A DNA stretch of 64,000 bases, from positions 3,844,001 through 3,908,000 of the forward strand of contig JALJCQ010000012.1 of the NCBI GenBank assembly GCA_023091665.1, in the 5' to 3' direction. Numbering within the stretch: the first letter of the stretch is position 1; every line of letters starts with the position of its first letter. The notes beneath the pieces were generated by a model that saw only the letters and a program-made list of their open reading frames with translations, was not told the origin of the DNA and searched no databases. A program made the position numbers and the translations under genes. Below are positions 11,701-21,945 of this stretch, piece by piece. The stretch is from Pythium myriotylum. Its lineage: Eukaryota > Oomycota > Peronosporomycetes > Pythiales > Pythiaceae.

Positions 11701-12193
11701 TATTCTTCGGCTTGGTCGCAAGCACTTGGATGAGACGGACGACACCCGTGTCTGTTGGGAGTATCGCTTCATAACGGGATATTCGGATACATTGATAGAC
11801 CATTTAGTTGCCGCGGTCTACTCGCCTTACAACATCGTGCATGCTGGCCCAGACTGGATTATCTATGAAGACGAAAAAGCAGCCGCTTGCCGCATTATGA
11901 CTAGCCGTGATAAAGCCACGTTCCACCGAACCATTCTCCTGGAAGCTGTGCTGTCCAAGTCGGCAAGCCCAGTACAATCCAAAGACCTGTGGGAGATTTT
12001 TCAGTTGATGAGTGGAGCACTGGAGCGTGTGCTCTACGGATACAAAGGCCTGGTCGTTTCTCGATCTGCAATCGATGATCGTGGCCGCGTATTCAAGCTT
12101 GACAGTTTGCGTTCGTTACCAATGAGCCTAAAAGCAGTGAAATGGATGCCACCCGTAGCAGTATGGGAAGAGTACAAAAACACTTGGCTCTGA
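8800..12193 (+). CDS. Ankyrin-Roc-COR (ROCO-family) GTPase, ROCO1
   Basis: Eight exons, all phase 0: 8800-8940, 9005-9103, 9176-9274, 9330-9584, 9648-9746, 9821-9919, 9999-10097, 10163-12193; about 973 residues. Exons 2, 3, 5, 6 and 7 are each exactly 99 nt and encode one 33-residue ankyrin repeat starting at the TPLH turn (e.g. NGRTPLHSA, NGWTPMHWT, DGSTPLHVA). Intron 1 (8941-9004) has donor GTACGT and branch site TACTAAC (8981-8987); intron 6 holds a TG/CG microsatellite (9963-9989). The long last exon carries the Roc GTPase: P-loop GTGSAGKTS (10496-10522, residue ~409), switch II DFAGQ (~465) and TKAD in the base-recognition position, followed by a COR domain (LGYILWYEDLG, IIDPLLLIDFIR). 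No kinase domain follows. ROCO proteins are dimeric G proteins in signalling; ankyrin repeats bind partners. ATG 8800 is the first ATG in the open frame. Paralogue: 41246-44174. Confidence 0.88.
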
Positions 12194-12483
12194 CCTAGCT
12201 CGATGAAGAAGTTTGAATCGACGACAGAGCCAACACAACCGACAGATTCTGGGTGATGTGTGTGTGTGGGGAACAAATGTATAGTCAACCAGGCAAGCGA
12301 CGTTTCCGTCATCAGGTTTTAGTAAATTTTCAGCCTTATGATTCGTGTCCGACCAGCCAAACATCGAGTTCCTATAGATCTGTTTTGGCATCTATTTGTG
12401 GCAAGCCGAACCAGCGTTGGCAATTTCAAAGGCAGCAAACAAAGAACACGAGGCCCATCGAAGCGACTTGCGGATTTTTAAGG

Positions 12484-14565
12484 ATGCATCCCGGAGTCCC
12501 GAGGCAACAGCACTCGCAGCGCGTTGTCGTGATGTTTCAGAGCCTTTACAATCTCGGCCTGTGCGTGCTTCTTCTTGTGGTTCTCTTCGCGCAGCTGTTT
12601 GGAGCTATCTGGAGCTCAACCACAGTTGTCATCCCAGTCCGCGCGGGTCGCAGTCCTGCCCTTGGTCTGTACACGATTCCTGGCTTCAACGATGAGCCGT
12701 ACAGCGATCGCGCAGTCGTGTGTGTCAAGCAAGGCCGGTACTTTCGACCCATCCAGCTGTCAACCTTGCTCAAACGCGCTGATACAAGAGATACATCTCA
12801 GTTATCGACCAACGGGATCGATGGTTATCGCGTCGTCTCTAGGAACACTCTATCCATGGATGCGTCAGGTGTTTCTTACTACGTGCAACAATGCAATGGC
12901 ATCTTGAAAACACTCGAGAGCATATTCTACGCTTGTGAAAAGCTAGGCTACAATGTGACCCAAGACGTTTTGCGAGTTGTCGATGGCGTCGACACAAAAG
13001 AAGTGACAATCCTTCCCGATACACTGCCTGTGCTCATTCTCCCGTACTTGGATCTTGGTGACAGCATGCGCTATGCCGTCCCAGGTCACGACGGAAGCTC
13101 GTGCGTTTTTCGAGCCGACGGCATCTTCACAAGCGACTCTGTAACTAATGTGGCATGGTTGAAAGGCGTCAATAGAACGATCCGTGAAGCGAGAACCGTG
13201 GAGTGGTTACGGTATCCTGGCGGCATCTGGCGTAACGGTTGGTATGAAGATCCCGTAGTGCTCATGCGTTGGTATTCGGACGTCATCTCCTCAATTCCTC
13301 ATGGTAGCTACGGTACCCTGTTGCGTCAGTTCGACTTGATCAATAATGCCACAGAGGTCGACTGCTCAATCACTGGTTGCAGAGGTGGAGCATTCTCGTC
13401 TCGTTGGGACGACGAAGTCGTGTTGGAGTCGAGTCTCGATTATTTTGACTCCGTGGCAATCTCGAACGGCTCTCGCTTTGGTTTCTTCCAATTTGATGCT
13501 CAGTTCACTCAGACGATCGTCAGCCGGTACAACATCGGAAAGCTACTGTCGAATGTGTGTTTCGTCGCGCTGCTAGCCAGATGGACCACAGCGATCAGAG
13601 CTCTGTACCCACTAGACTCCATCGGCATCGGATCCTTGTCAAATCTCGATACGTTCCATTATCTTCCTCTGCTGCTTTTACCGCGTCTCAAATCGTCGCT
13701 CATGGGATTTTGGACTGGTGGTTGTCGCTTTGAGGGCCCTCAGTTGGCCTTTGAGAGTGCCTGGTTTGAGATCTACCCTGCGATCGGTGAAGTCGTAGTC
13801 CTATTGTTTAGTCTACTCAACTTGCTCGCCAAGATAATGCGTCGGCGGATGAGCGATTTGCTGTTTGGCCCGACGTTGCTCTTCTTTTGCGTGCTCCACT
13901 ACTTTCGTTACGAGATTGTCAAGATACCTTTTCTTGGAATCGATGGCAGGATGCCTTCTGTCGTCACGTCGTCTGAACTAGAGGCAGCGAGCATATTCGA
14001 CTTGGTCTTCACAAATCTTGCCTTCCGTGTGAATGGAAAACTGACGGCTTTGTTCACACTAAAAGTGGCGGTCTTATTGCTCAACTTTCTTCCACTATTT
14101 CTCCGCTCACGGCGCGCTGCATACGATGTGCTCAGAAGAAATGATCTACCCGGCGAACGCGCTCTGGGAGTTCATTTCGGAAGCAATGGCGGCCTTGGAT
14201 GCATAAGATCCGCCTATAACCCAGGGATAACCGCGGTTCGTCCGTATGAAGTTGTGCGTCTTGGATACATTGTTGTGGGATCAATGCAACCTGGATATCG
14301 AACCGTCGGATCGTCTCAGCAGTTTCTCGTATCCGTCGAGCACTGGTTCTGGCTCCTCCTAGGAGCTGTTTCCCGATGTCTCACGCCACTGGATTTTCGT
14401 ATTGCCGTTTACGAACTCGATGGAGCCGAATCTCTTGCGAAGACTGTGCCAGAGAGTAACCTTCCCTCGGAAACAAGCAGCTTGAGGTTAGTTCTCGCGG
14501 ACATCACAAACAAGAGGTTCAACTCAGTTGCAATCATGAAGATTGGAAGCCGACCCCTCAGATAA
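12484..14565 (+). CDS. Family A multi-pass membrane protein A1, function unknown
   Basis: Intronless gene, 693 residues from ATG 12484 (the frame is open further upstream, but this ATG puts one hydrophobic segment near the N-terminus as in paralogues). Visible layout: TM1 at about 22-44; a large ectodomain of about 300 residues with several NxS/T sites and paired Cys (ATEVDCS...GC); then a C-terminal half with roughly five membrane segments (near 350-372, 395-415, 425-450, 458-478, 525-545). Shared family motifs are RSPxLGxYxxP, RPIQLS, VPGHDGSxCVFRA, GGxWRNGWYEDP, RQFDLxNNATE, FEIYPAIGE, LLFGPTLLFFC and the C-terminal tail ending SRPLR. Not recognised as any named family. It starts about 290 bp after ROCO1 on the same strand and faces family B gene B1 tail to tail with a 182-bp gap. 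A surface receptor or channel role is only a guess. Confidence 0.75.
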   Translation: MHPGVPRQQHSQRVVVMFQSLYNLGLCVLLLVVLFAQLFGAIWSSTTVVIPVRAGRSPALGLYTIPGFNDEPYSDRAVVCVKQGRYFRPIQLSTLLKRADTRDTSQLSTNGIDGYRVVSRNTLSMDASGVSYYVQQCNGILKTLESIFYACEKLGYNVTQDVLRVVDGVDTKEVTILPDTLPVLILPYLDLGDSMRYAVPGHDGSSCVFRADGIFTSDSVTNVAWLKGVNRTIREARTVEWLRYPGGIWRNGWYEDPVVLMRWYSDVISSIPHGSYGTLLRQFDLINNATEVDCSITGCRGGAFSSRWDDEVVLESSLDYFDSVAISNGSRFGFFQFDAQFTQTIVSRYNIGKLLSNVCFVALLARWTTAIRALYPLDSIGIGSLSNLDTFHYLPLLLLPRLKSSLMGFWTGGCRFEGPQLAFESAWFEIYPAIGEVVVLLFSLLNLLAKIMRRRMSDLLFGPTLLFFCVLHYFRYEIVKIPFLGIDGRMPSVVTSSELEAASIFDLVFTNLAFRVNGKLTALFTLKVAVLLLNFLPLFLRSRRAAYDVLRRNDLPGERALGVHFGSNGGLGCIRSAYNPGITAVRPYEVVRLGYIVVGSMQPGYRTVGSSQQFLVSVEHWFWLLLGAVSRCLTPLDFRIAVYELDGAESLAKTVPESNLPSETSSLRLVLADITNKRFNSVAIMKIGSRPLR

Positions 14566-14747
14566 CTGAAGCGCATCGTGACGTATTGTGCACGACCAAA
14601 TGCTACTCTGGTTGCTTTATTGTGCGGCGAAAAATGAATTTCGATCGTGCGAGTAAGGCGATTTGATCGGGGGCCACAACGATTTGAACGAAGGATGCGA
14701 TATCAATGAATTTTTAACCTGCAGACACCTGCAGACTCCATAATTGC

Positions 14748-17075
14748 TCAGCCCTCGACTGGCTTCCATGCATGCTTGGCGTCCTCTACAGGAAGCGGGA
14801 AGTATACTAGTGGGCCTGGTGAGGTGCAGTCAATCGACTGCATGGCGAATGCGAGTTTTTCGGGTGTCGACACGTCCATCAAGATGCTGTGGTCCGGTTC
14901 GGATGGTACTGAGAACGCCTTTCTCGTGCCGTTAACGATCTCCAGCAGCTCGCGGCAGTACGGCGTACCATAGCCATTAAAGATTCTTGCTGGGAAGTTG
15001 AGCACGTAGTGTGCGTAATGATCGATCCAGGACCAGAAGGTAGTGACGTTGGTGTACTGCAAGAACATCCCACGAAGCACTGGGTTGATGCTATTGACGT
15101 GTCGCGGTAGTTCCTGCAGCTGTGAGAGACTGGCTTGAAAGTTCAGCAGCAACGGATTCTCGAGAATCTCCGTGGGGACAACGGAGACTGTGGTTCCCGC
15201 GAATGAAGCCAGCGTGGGCTGTAGTCGTGTATACACTTCGGGGACGGTTTTCAATGCCGAGAAGTCCAACGTGAGTAGCATTCCTTTCGGCCACTTCGCG
15301 TCAAGATCATCAGGCAGTGTATCGAGATTCGTGACACATGTGATGAAGCTGGCCAGTCGTTTTGGAAAGTCAGCTGACTGGAGCCCCAGGGGCAGTTTTC
15401 CTGATGGCGTGAATGTGCGAACGATGTAGATAGCACGAAGGGCTGAGTGGTATTCTGTTGTGAGCGCAGCGGCCTCGCTCCAGTCGACTATCGTTGAGTT
15501 GTAGATCTTGAGAGTCGTGATGTGGCGGTAACTTTGGATCACCCGAGGAATGGAAAGTTCTGGGCAGTGGCGAACAACGATACCGGCAGCGCGATCCGGG
15601 TCGAATGCGTTCCAGGCCAAGTCGATCACTTTGTCATTGCCATTCGATTGAATTGAAGCACAGCTGATCTCGACAAGTGAGCATCCGGGTTTGGTGGAGT
15701 GCCACGGCTTCAAGTGAAGCGAACACGCTGAGTCGTTGTGCTTGGATTCGGCGCTGAGGTGGACGGCGAGGAGTGCACAACCCCACACCACAAAGAGTGC
15801 TGGGCCTACGACGTGGACCACAAACGACACCGCGTTAATAAACGGTTTCGTGACGGCTTCTCGCTTCGTCGGGGTGGGCATCTTGACTTGCTGCTTAGAG
15901 CTGGCTTGATATATCGTGGTCGCTTGTGGCCCGACGGTAACGACCGGCTCTGCTGGTGTTAATACTCGCTTGTGCTGCGAGGGAGACGGTTGAAGCAATG
16001 CTCTTGGCGTAAGGATGTCTTTGATTGCATCCATGCACTGGACGAGTCCTAACGCGAAGACTAAACGAGAGCCCATGTCACCCCACGACGCGACCAGCAT
16101 GATTCGAAACTCTTGCTGCATATTGGCAAACCACTCATCGTCAAACCAAAAGTTTCTTGGAAAACCGAAGCCAGCAGGGTCATTGTACTGCGGTGCGTAA
16201 GTGGCAAAGATGACGACCGACACGCCGATCGATGAAACCATGTCCAGCACGGCGTCGACCAGGAGACACAGAAGTCGTCGTAGCGCCTCCCGATCACGGT
16301 AGTAGCGATGGAGCCAAGGCACGACCAAGCAATTGCCGACGAGCAAGGCGAGATAGAATCGAATCAGCCAAAGGCGGGGAAGTACCTGTGTCATGCGGTA
16401 GAGCTGGAGAGTCTGAAGAGAGGTCTCGACGAGTTCACGTGCGAGTAGTACGTGATCGAAGTGAACACTCTCAACGCCAAGGAGACCGTCGCGAGCGAAG
16501 ATGAAGCTGCCTGCCCTGCCAAAGGACTCCAACCTCGTGGAGCTCAAAAACGAGACAGTGCGACCAGAAATCTCAGAAGACAATCGCAAGCAACTCAGAC
16601 GAGTGAAAACTGGATTCACAGCAAGCTTCTGGTAGAGTCGCCTCAGGTCTGGGTGGAAAACAAGCCTGCGAGCGTGAAAAGAGCTCCCAACCATTAGCAG
16701 CATGAGCATCCCGTGAATTCCAGCGACACATGCATGGATTGCAGAGACCTTTCGATATTCCGTACTTTCAATACCGACCGACGCCAACTCCAGCTGATAC
16801 TCCAGGTTGCTGAAGTCGAACTGAACATACAGCCACGCGACACCGGCGTAGTAGGCCAAGTTCGCCGCATGAAGAAGGAACAGAGCGATCCAGCTCAAAC
16901 CATGGGCACATCTGCTCATACGAAGATGAGGCCCTGATTTAGCCTGGTTGTGTTGAGGAACGAGAGCATGGTCAACCGACGCGGCATGCAAGTGCTTCGG
17001 CTGTTCGGGGTGTCGAATAGCCTCAGTGCTTGGCTCAACACGAGCCCAAAATCGCAGAAAGCTGGGTCGATGCAT
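14748..17075 (-). CDS. Family B membrane protein B1 with C-terminal LRR-like ectodomain
   Basis: Intronless, 775 residues from ATG 17075. Hydrophobic segments: about 58-80, 112-133, a cluster of two to three near 235-310, one near 340, and a strong one (VVHVVGPALFVVWGCALLAV) near 435-455. The middle carries the most conserved stretch, with YAPQYNDPAGFGFPR, DDEWFANMQQEFRIML and SWGDMGSRLVFA. After the last segment comes about 300 residues with irregular leucine-rich repeats (HITTLKIYNSTIVDW, LRAIYIVRTF, LPDDL, LQELPRHV), N-glycosylation sites and conserved Cys near the end (YGTPYCRELLEIVNGT). This suggests an extracellular or lumenal LRR domain behind a six-pass membrane part. Paralogue B2 at 27815-30256 has the same plan. 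Convergent with A1. No named family recognised; cell-surface recognition is an inference from the LRRs. Confidence 0.78.
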   Translation of the reverse strand: MHRPSFLRFWARVEPSTEAIRHPEQPKHLHAASVDHALVPQHNQAKSGPHLRMSRCAHGLSWIALFLLHAANLAYYAGVAWLYVQFDFSNLEYQLELASVGIESTEYRKVSAIHACVAGIHGMLMLLMVGSSFHARRLVFHPDLRRLYQKLAVNPVFTRLSCLRLSSEISGRTVSFLSSTRLESFGRAGSFIFARDGLLGVESVHFDHVLLARELVETSLQTLQLYRMTQVLPRLWLIRFYLALLVGNCLVVPWLHRYYRDREALRRLLCLLVDAVLDMVSSIGVSVVIFATYAPQYNDPAGFGFPRNFWFDDEWFANMQQEFRIMLVASWGDMGSRLVFALGLVQCMDAIKDILTPRALLQPSPSQHKRVLTPAEPVVTVGPQATTIYQASSKQQVKMPTPTKREAVTKPFINAVSFVVHVVGPALFVVWGCALLAVHLSAESKHNDSACSLHLKPWHSTKPGCSLVEISCASIQSNGNDKVIDLAWNAFDPDRAAGIVVRHCPELSIPRVIQSYRHITTLKIYNSTIVDWSEAAALTTEYHSALRAIYIVRTFTPSGKLPLGLQSADFPKRLASFITCVTNLDTLPDDLDAKWPKGMLLTLDFSALKTVPEVYTRLQPTLASFAGTTVSVVPTEILENPLLLNFQASLSQLQELPRHVNSINPVLRGMFLQYTNVTTFWSWIDHYAHYVLNFPARIFNGYGTPYCRELLEIVNGTRKAFSVPSEPDHSILMDVSTPEKLAFAMQSIDCTSPGPLVYFPLPVEDAKHAWKPVEG

Positions 17076-17927
17076 TGCTTGATGTCAGAGCAGAAATGGC
17101 ATGATGGTTGTGGCTCTTGAGTCCCAGAATCGATCCAAATTGCTCGAAATAGGTTTTGCTTTTTTCGGAGGAGAGGCGATCCATCGTTCGATAAGGTGCA
17201 ATACATTCCACTGACGTACCCTAGCTGATAAAAAATGGCTATGTCATCTGCAGAGTTTTTGCCTGATCTCACAACGCGAAGGCGGCTACGTTCCCAAACA
17301 AAGAAAGAGTCGTCTTGGTTTCAACACATGGAACTGCTACCAATGGATATTTCATAGTTCGAGTCTGGCCATGCGTGTAATTATCAACGCCTGGCAAATG
17401 ATGCTGATGCTGCGACTTTGCCTAGCGACGTAATTGGAGAATGTGGTTTGGTGCTAATGTCTTCCTGGTTGTAGCCAATATCCGTCTGTGACATGTGAAC
17501 ACATGGATACGCTTGAGTCGCAGTCTGCAGCTCGAGGCCAACGCATCTAAGTCAAGACCACCTGAACTCTGTTCTTTCTTGTTGACATCTTCGCGATCGC
17601 GGTGGGTAATCTTGCCCTCTGGTATCCCACTGTCCGTCACCCACGCATTCATTCGACAAGCTCCTCTCGACGAAGCAAGCCCTGGCCGAGCCCACCCACG
17701 TGTGCATCTGTTGGCAGAGGACAAAGAGCCAGTTCCGGAACCAGGTGGTGCAAGCATCCGCCTCAGCACGAAGGCCAACATCTCCGATCGACTGGCCACG
17801 AAGAGGCCTTCATTTCCCACAAGAAAGTAGCCCAGAGTAGCCGTAGCCTAGTCATTCTGCATCTCTCCGAGCAACGCCACAGCAACTACAGCGACAAGTA
17901 ACCAAGACGTTCGACAACATCCTCACG
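17076..17927. other. Left flank of the DIRS-like element
   Basis: About 850 bp between the B1 start and the first element ORF. It must hold the B1 promoter (right after 17075) and probably the left end of the retrotransposon. From about 17495 the base composition already looks like the element. I could not find the terminal repeat partner on the right side, so the exact boundary is unknown. Confidence 0.35.
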
Positions 17928-20031
17928 ATGAGCAGTTCTCAGTTCCACGTCCTCCTTATGCCGGAAGACTTCATTGGAGCATCTCCGAGTGACCACCCAG
18001 TCTATGCTACTGTGGTGTCTACCTCCAGCACGCAGGCAACAGTGGGTCTCCTCTCCGCGCCGCACGTGACTGCTCAAGTCCGACTCGCCACCGCCCGTGC
18101 ACGCCGCGTGGACCCTCACGAACTCGACGCTGGCGCTGTCGGTGAGTGGCTTCGTAAGCCAGTCGTTGGCGTCCACGATGGTCTCTACGTCTACGGCCAA
18201 GTAGTCGCCTACGATGGCTCTATGGTCACCATTCGTACGACGAGTGGTGAAGTCGAATCCACGTCAGACGACCTCGACGAAGTCGCCCACGTCCTATGTT
18301 TCCTCCTCGCCCACGCGCAGTTTGATACATCGACAACCACGCCGGAGGTACTGTCCCAGTACCACGTTACCATTCTCGATCGGCTACTCGGACGCCCAGG
18401 TCGCACCCGCCGTGGGCGCACCCAACCGCAACCACCAGCACCTACACGGTCCATCCCACGCCTACTAGCCGGTATCGTGCCAACTCGACTCCAACCAGCA
18501 CCGGGTGAGGTGCAGGAGTGGATTCAGGCAGACTCTGGCACCACAACATCCGTCAGCTGCCGACATGCCATCGACTTTGCGTATTTCATCGACGGTGAAC
18601 GCCCAATCCCGCGTAGTCTACTAGCCGCCATCGGCCGACGGTTCGACGAAGATCCCTCGCTCTCCTCTGTGAACGAGCAACGCACGATGGGCGGTGACGC
18701 AGTATCTCCGACAACGACGCTTGCCCGCCTGCACGGCGCAAACCGACACACCCTCTCCAGTCCACCCGACACTGACCAAGACCCGCTGGATCAACTCGAC
18801 GCACTGCTCGAAGCCGTCAACCCGACACAGCCACCAACAGTCACGATCCCCCCCGACGGCACCAGCGAGCGTTCCCGCAGATCGTCCCGCTGGCGCCAGT
18901 ATGCATGCACGGGTCCTTGAGGCCATCGCCGACAAACCCGAGCTGGTCAGGTTTTATCTCAGTATGTGCCAAACAACCAACGCGCAGTCAACCGGCGACA
19001 ACCAACCACCGACGAAGCGCCTGCGACTGGAAGCGATATCAGACCTCGTAGAGGCAACCGAACACCACGACAGAAGACCAAAACACGAGTTTCAGCCGAG
19101 CAAGATCCAACAAGCAATCCAGCGCACACTCGGCTCCACCGAGTACAAAGGTAAGGAACCCATGGAAATTGTTGAGGCCATGCTGTCCTCGCGCGCCACA
19201 AAATTCAAGCCGATCCCCGCCGTCATTATCCGTGTGTTTGCCTTCGAGTTTGGTGCACGAGGACTCTCGATCATGCACTTCACACGTTTTGATTTCGCCG
19301 CCAAACGCGCGTGGTACGCCTCTGCATCCTGCAACCTCAACAACTTCAGTGCCTCCATCTCGTTGCCAAAGCCCGACCGGCCAACCTCTCTCGACGACCT
19401 ATCGAACGTCCTCACCGTCCTACACGTGTTCGTCGACGAGTTTATGGACCACGAGACGTCACGTCTTGTATCGTCGTCGCGCGAGTTTGTCGAAGAGCTC
19501 CGATCATTCAGCACATGGAGTCCGAGCGACGTCGAGACACTCACGTTTTGGTTTGACAGTCTGTTCGAGTCGTACCGTGCCGCGACAGAGGTTGATTGTC
19601 GCCAGGGATCCGCCACTCGATGTTTGGTCCGCAGCAAACTCTCACTCCAAGACCCAGACCTCCAGAGTGTATTGTACATCATCCAGTCCGAGCGATTTGC
19701 CGCGATACAACGGAGCCCGACGAATCCCAACGCCCCAGCCGATCACTCCCGCCAGCAGCATCAGTACCATCAACGCCACGACCAGAACCGCACACACCAG
19801 AACCGACCTCGCACGAAGACGCCACAAGAAGTCATCGACGCTCTTCCCCGTCGTGGTCGACTGACAGCCTGCATAAAGTACCTGTCCCGAGGTGGATGCA
19901 GCAGCAAATCTGACGAGCGATGTGCGTTCCCCAATCATGTTCATCTTATTCCCGAAGAAGGACTTCATCCCGTAGTATTCAAGCACATCGAAGAAAAGAT
20001 GGGTGGCGTCCGCGATGAACTACGCCGCTGA
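17928..20031 (+). pseudogene. DIRS gag-like ORF with a C-run frameshift
   Basis: Two overlapping frames, 17928-18920 and the part of 18694-20031 after about 18850, make one gag-like protein of roughly 700 residues once the frame change at the seven-C run (18848-18854 region) is taken into account. The C-terminal part ends in a Cys/His cluster (CIKYLSRGGC..., ERCAFPNHVH) that resembles the single CCCH-type finger often seen at the end of DIRS gag proteins. The N-terminal third has no motif I recognise. It is the first gene of the element; the RT frame follows after 120 bp. Confidence 0.6.
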
Positions 20032-20151
20032 CTCGCTTCCGACATTCGCGACCCCGACAGTTCCAGATCATCCGCACTCTCGCCCGCAACTGCCGACTCC
20101 ACCGCCCGACCCCGTCCACAATCGCCCGCCCAGCTGAAAGAAGCCCATACC

Positions 20152-21945
20152 ATGCCAACGCCGCCGCACTTCTCTGTCAATGCAAGCACCGCTACAGTCG
20201 TCCGCTCTCGATTGCTTGAAATACTGCACATGTACGAATCCGTCCGGCGACAAGGCCTCGTGTCCGCCTTCGTCACGGCAGGCATCCGTCCGCCACGATG
20301 TCTCGTTAGCACATCACAAACCGCTGGTGAATCCGCTCTTGACCGCGAATTGGTCACCGCACTTTCGCAGCTCGTGTCCCGAGAACACCTGAGCCTGCCC
20401 GAACTCGTTGAAACGTGGAGAGCAGAATCGCCGACCGACCCACGACCGAATAAAGCACTCGACCCCACATGGCTCAATATCCTACTCCACGACTACCCAC
20501 TCCGTTCCGCTGTTGTCGACGCCGCAAGTCGAGGCGTCACGCACATGTTCATATCACCACGTCCTCCGGACGTCACGCCCGTCGACAACCACGGTAGTGC
20601 TCGAAGATACAGAACCGCCCTCGAACGTAGCCTTGCAGACGGCCAGCGTTCAGGAACATACCTCGTCGTGACTACAACCGCCGCACTTCAGTGGAAACAG
20701 CTACGGTACAGCCCCTTCGGCTGTGTACCGAAGAAAGACGCGGATCCATCGATCGAAGCCCGCCTGATCCACGATCTCTCTTGCCCACAGCAATCGTCCA
20801 CTAATGCGTGCTCCGACCAGTCCCAACTGCCGTTGCTTCTTTTCGAATCTGTACAACGCATTGCCTGCCGCATAGAAGAACTCGCGGTCAAAAACCCCGG
20901 TCACACGATCAAAATGCTCAAGGGAGACGTCAAGAGTGCGTTCAGACACATACCAGTCGCGTCATCGCTCGCCGCGCACTTTGCAGGTTCATATCTCCAC
21001 AACCTCACCGTCGTCGACCTATCGCTCCCTTTTGGTTGGACCGGTTCTCCTCCCACTACGGGGCCTTCGGTGGTGCCGTGTCGTTCCTTGTGAGCCGCGA
21101 AAGCCCTCGGTCACTCGACCCATACGACAGCGACTCGGAGCCATTCTTCTCCTTCGTTTGGGTTGATGACCATGTGCTGATAGAACCCGACATTGGCCGT
21201 CGCACAGAACTTGCCGAGGCTGCTCTCCGGCTGAGCATGCTGGCTGTCCTCGGGCCAAACGCAATCAACGACAAGAAATTCTCGTCTTGGGAAACGTCCC
21301 TGCAAGCCCTCGGTCTCATATGGGACACAACCATGCGGTGTGTATCGATGCCACCGGATAAGGTCAACAAGGCAACAGCAAGAATAGCCAAAGCTCGATC
21401 GTCCCAGTCTGTGTCAAAGCACCAACTCGCACAGCTTTTCGGGTCACTCCGTCACGTTGGTCTTTGCTGTCGAGCAACCCGCGCCTTCCTCCAGCGTCTC
21501 CACGGTACGTGGCGACGTGCTCCACTATTCGGCACCGTCCGATTGTCCACCGACGAACTCGACGACTTAAATTGGGTTGAAACGCTGCTCACGCACAACG
21601 CCGCATCCAACGTGCCGACGTGTGTCCTCGCAGGCACGATATCGCCCTCCATCAACCTCTTTATGGACGCAAGTGACGAAGGCTTGTGTGTCCTCTTCCC
21701 AGCCGCTCGTGAGTACATCCGGGTTCAATTTGACGAAGAGGAGCGGTCACTTATCGCCAAACCGAAGGATCCCGCCGCCACCACCACCTTCTCAATCAAC
21801 GTACGGGAAATGCTCAGCGCCGTATACGCCGTTATTGTATGGGGGCCACGATGGAGTCACCACGCTGGCGGATCTTGGCTCACGGGGGTGGGCTGGCTCC
21901 AAATTGACCGAATGGGCTACTCACGTGTCTACATGGACTGAATAG
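20152..21945 (+). pseudogene. DIRS reverse transcriptase-RNase H, one frame break
   Basis: The first frame (20152-21093) gives the RT fingers and palm start: FGCVPKK, LIHDLS and motif A LKGDVKSAFRHIPV, where the GDVKSAFR pattern is typical of DIRS RT. The frame shifts near 21040-21060 (a base is missing around CTCCTCCCAC). The second frame gives HYGAFGGAVSFL and the catalytic WVDDH box (21159-21173), then an RNase H part with LFMDASDEG and INVREMLSAVYAV. A last change of frame near 21840 lies at the end of the RNase H region. The product would copy element RNA into DNA. Confidence 0.75.
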
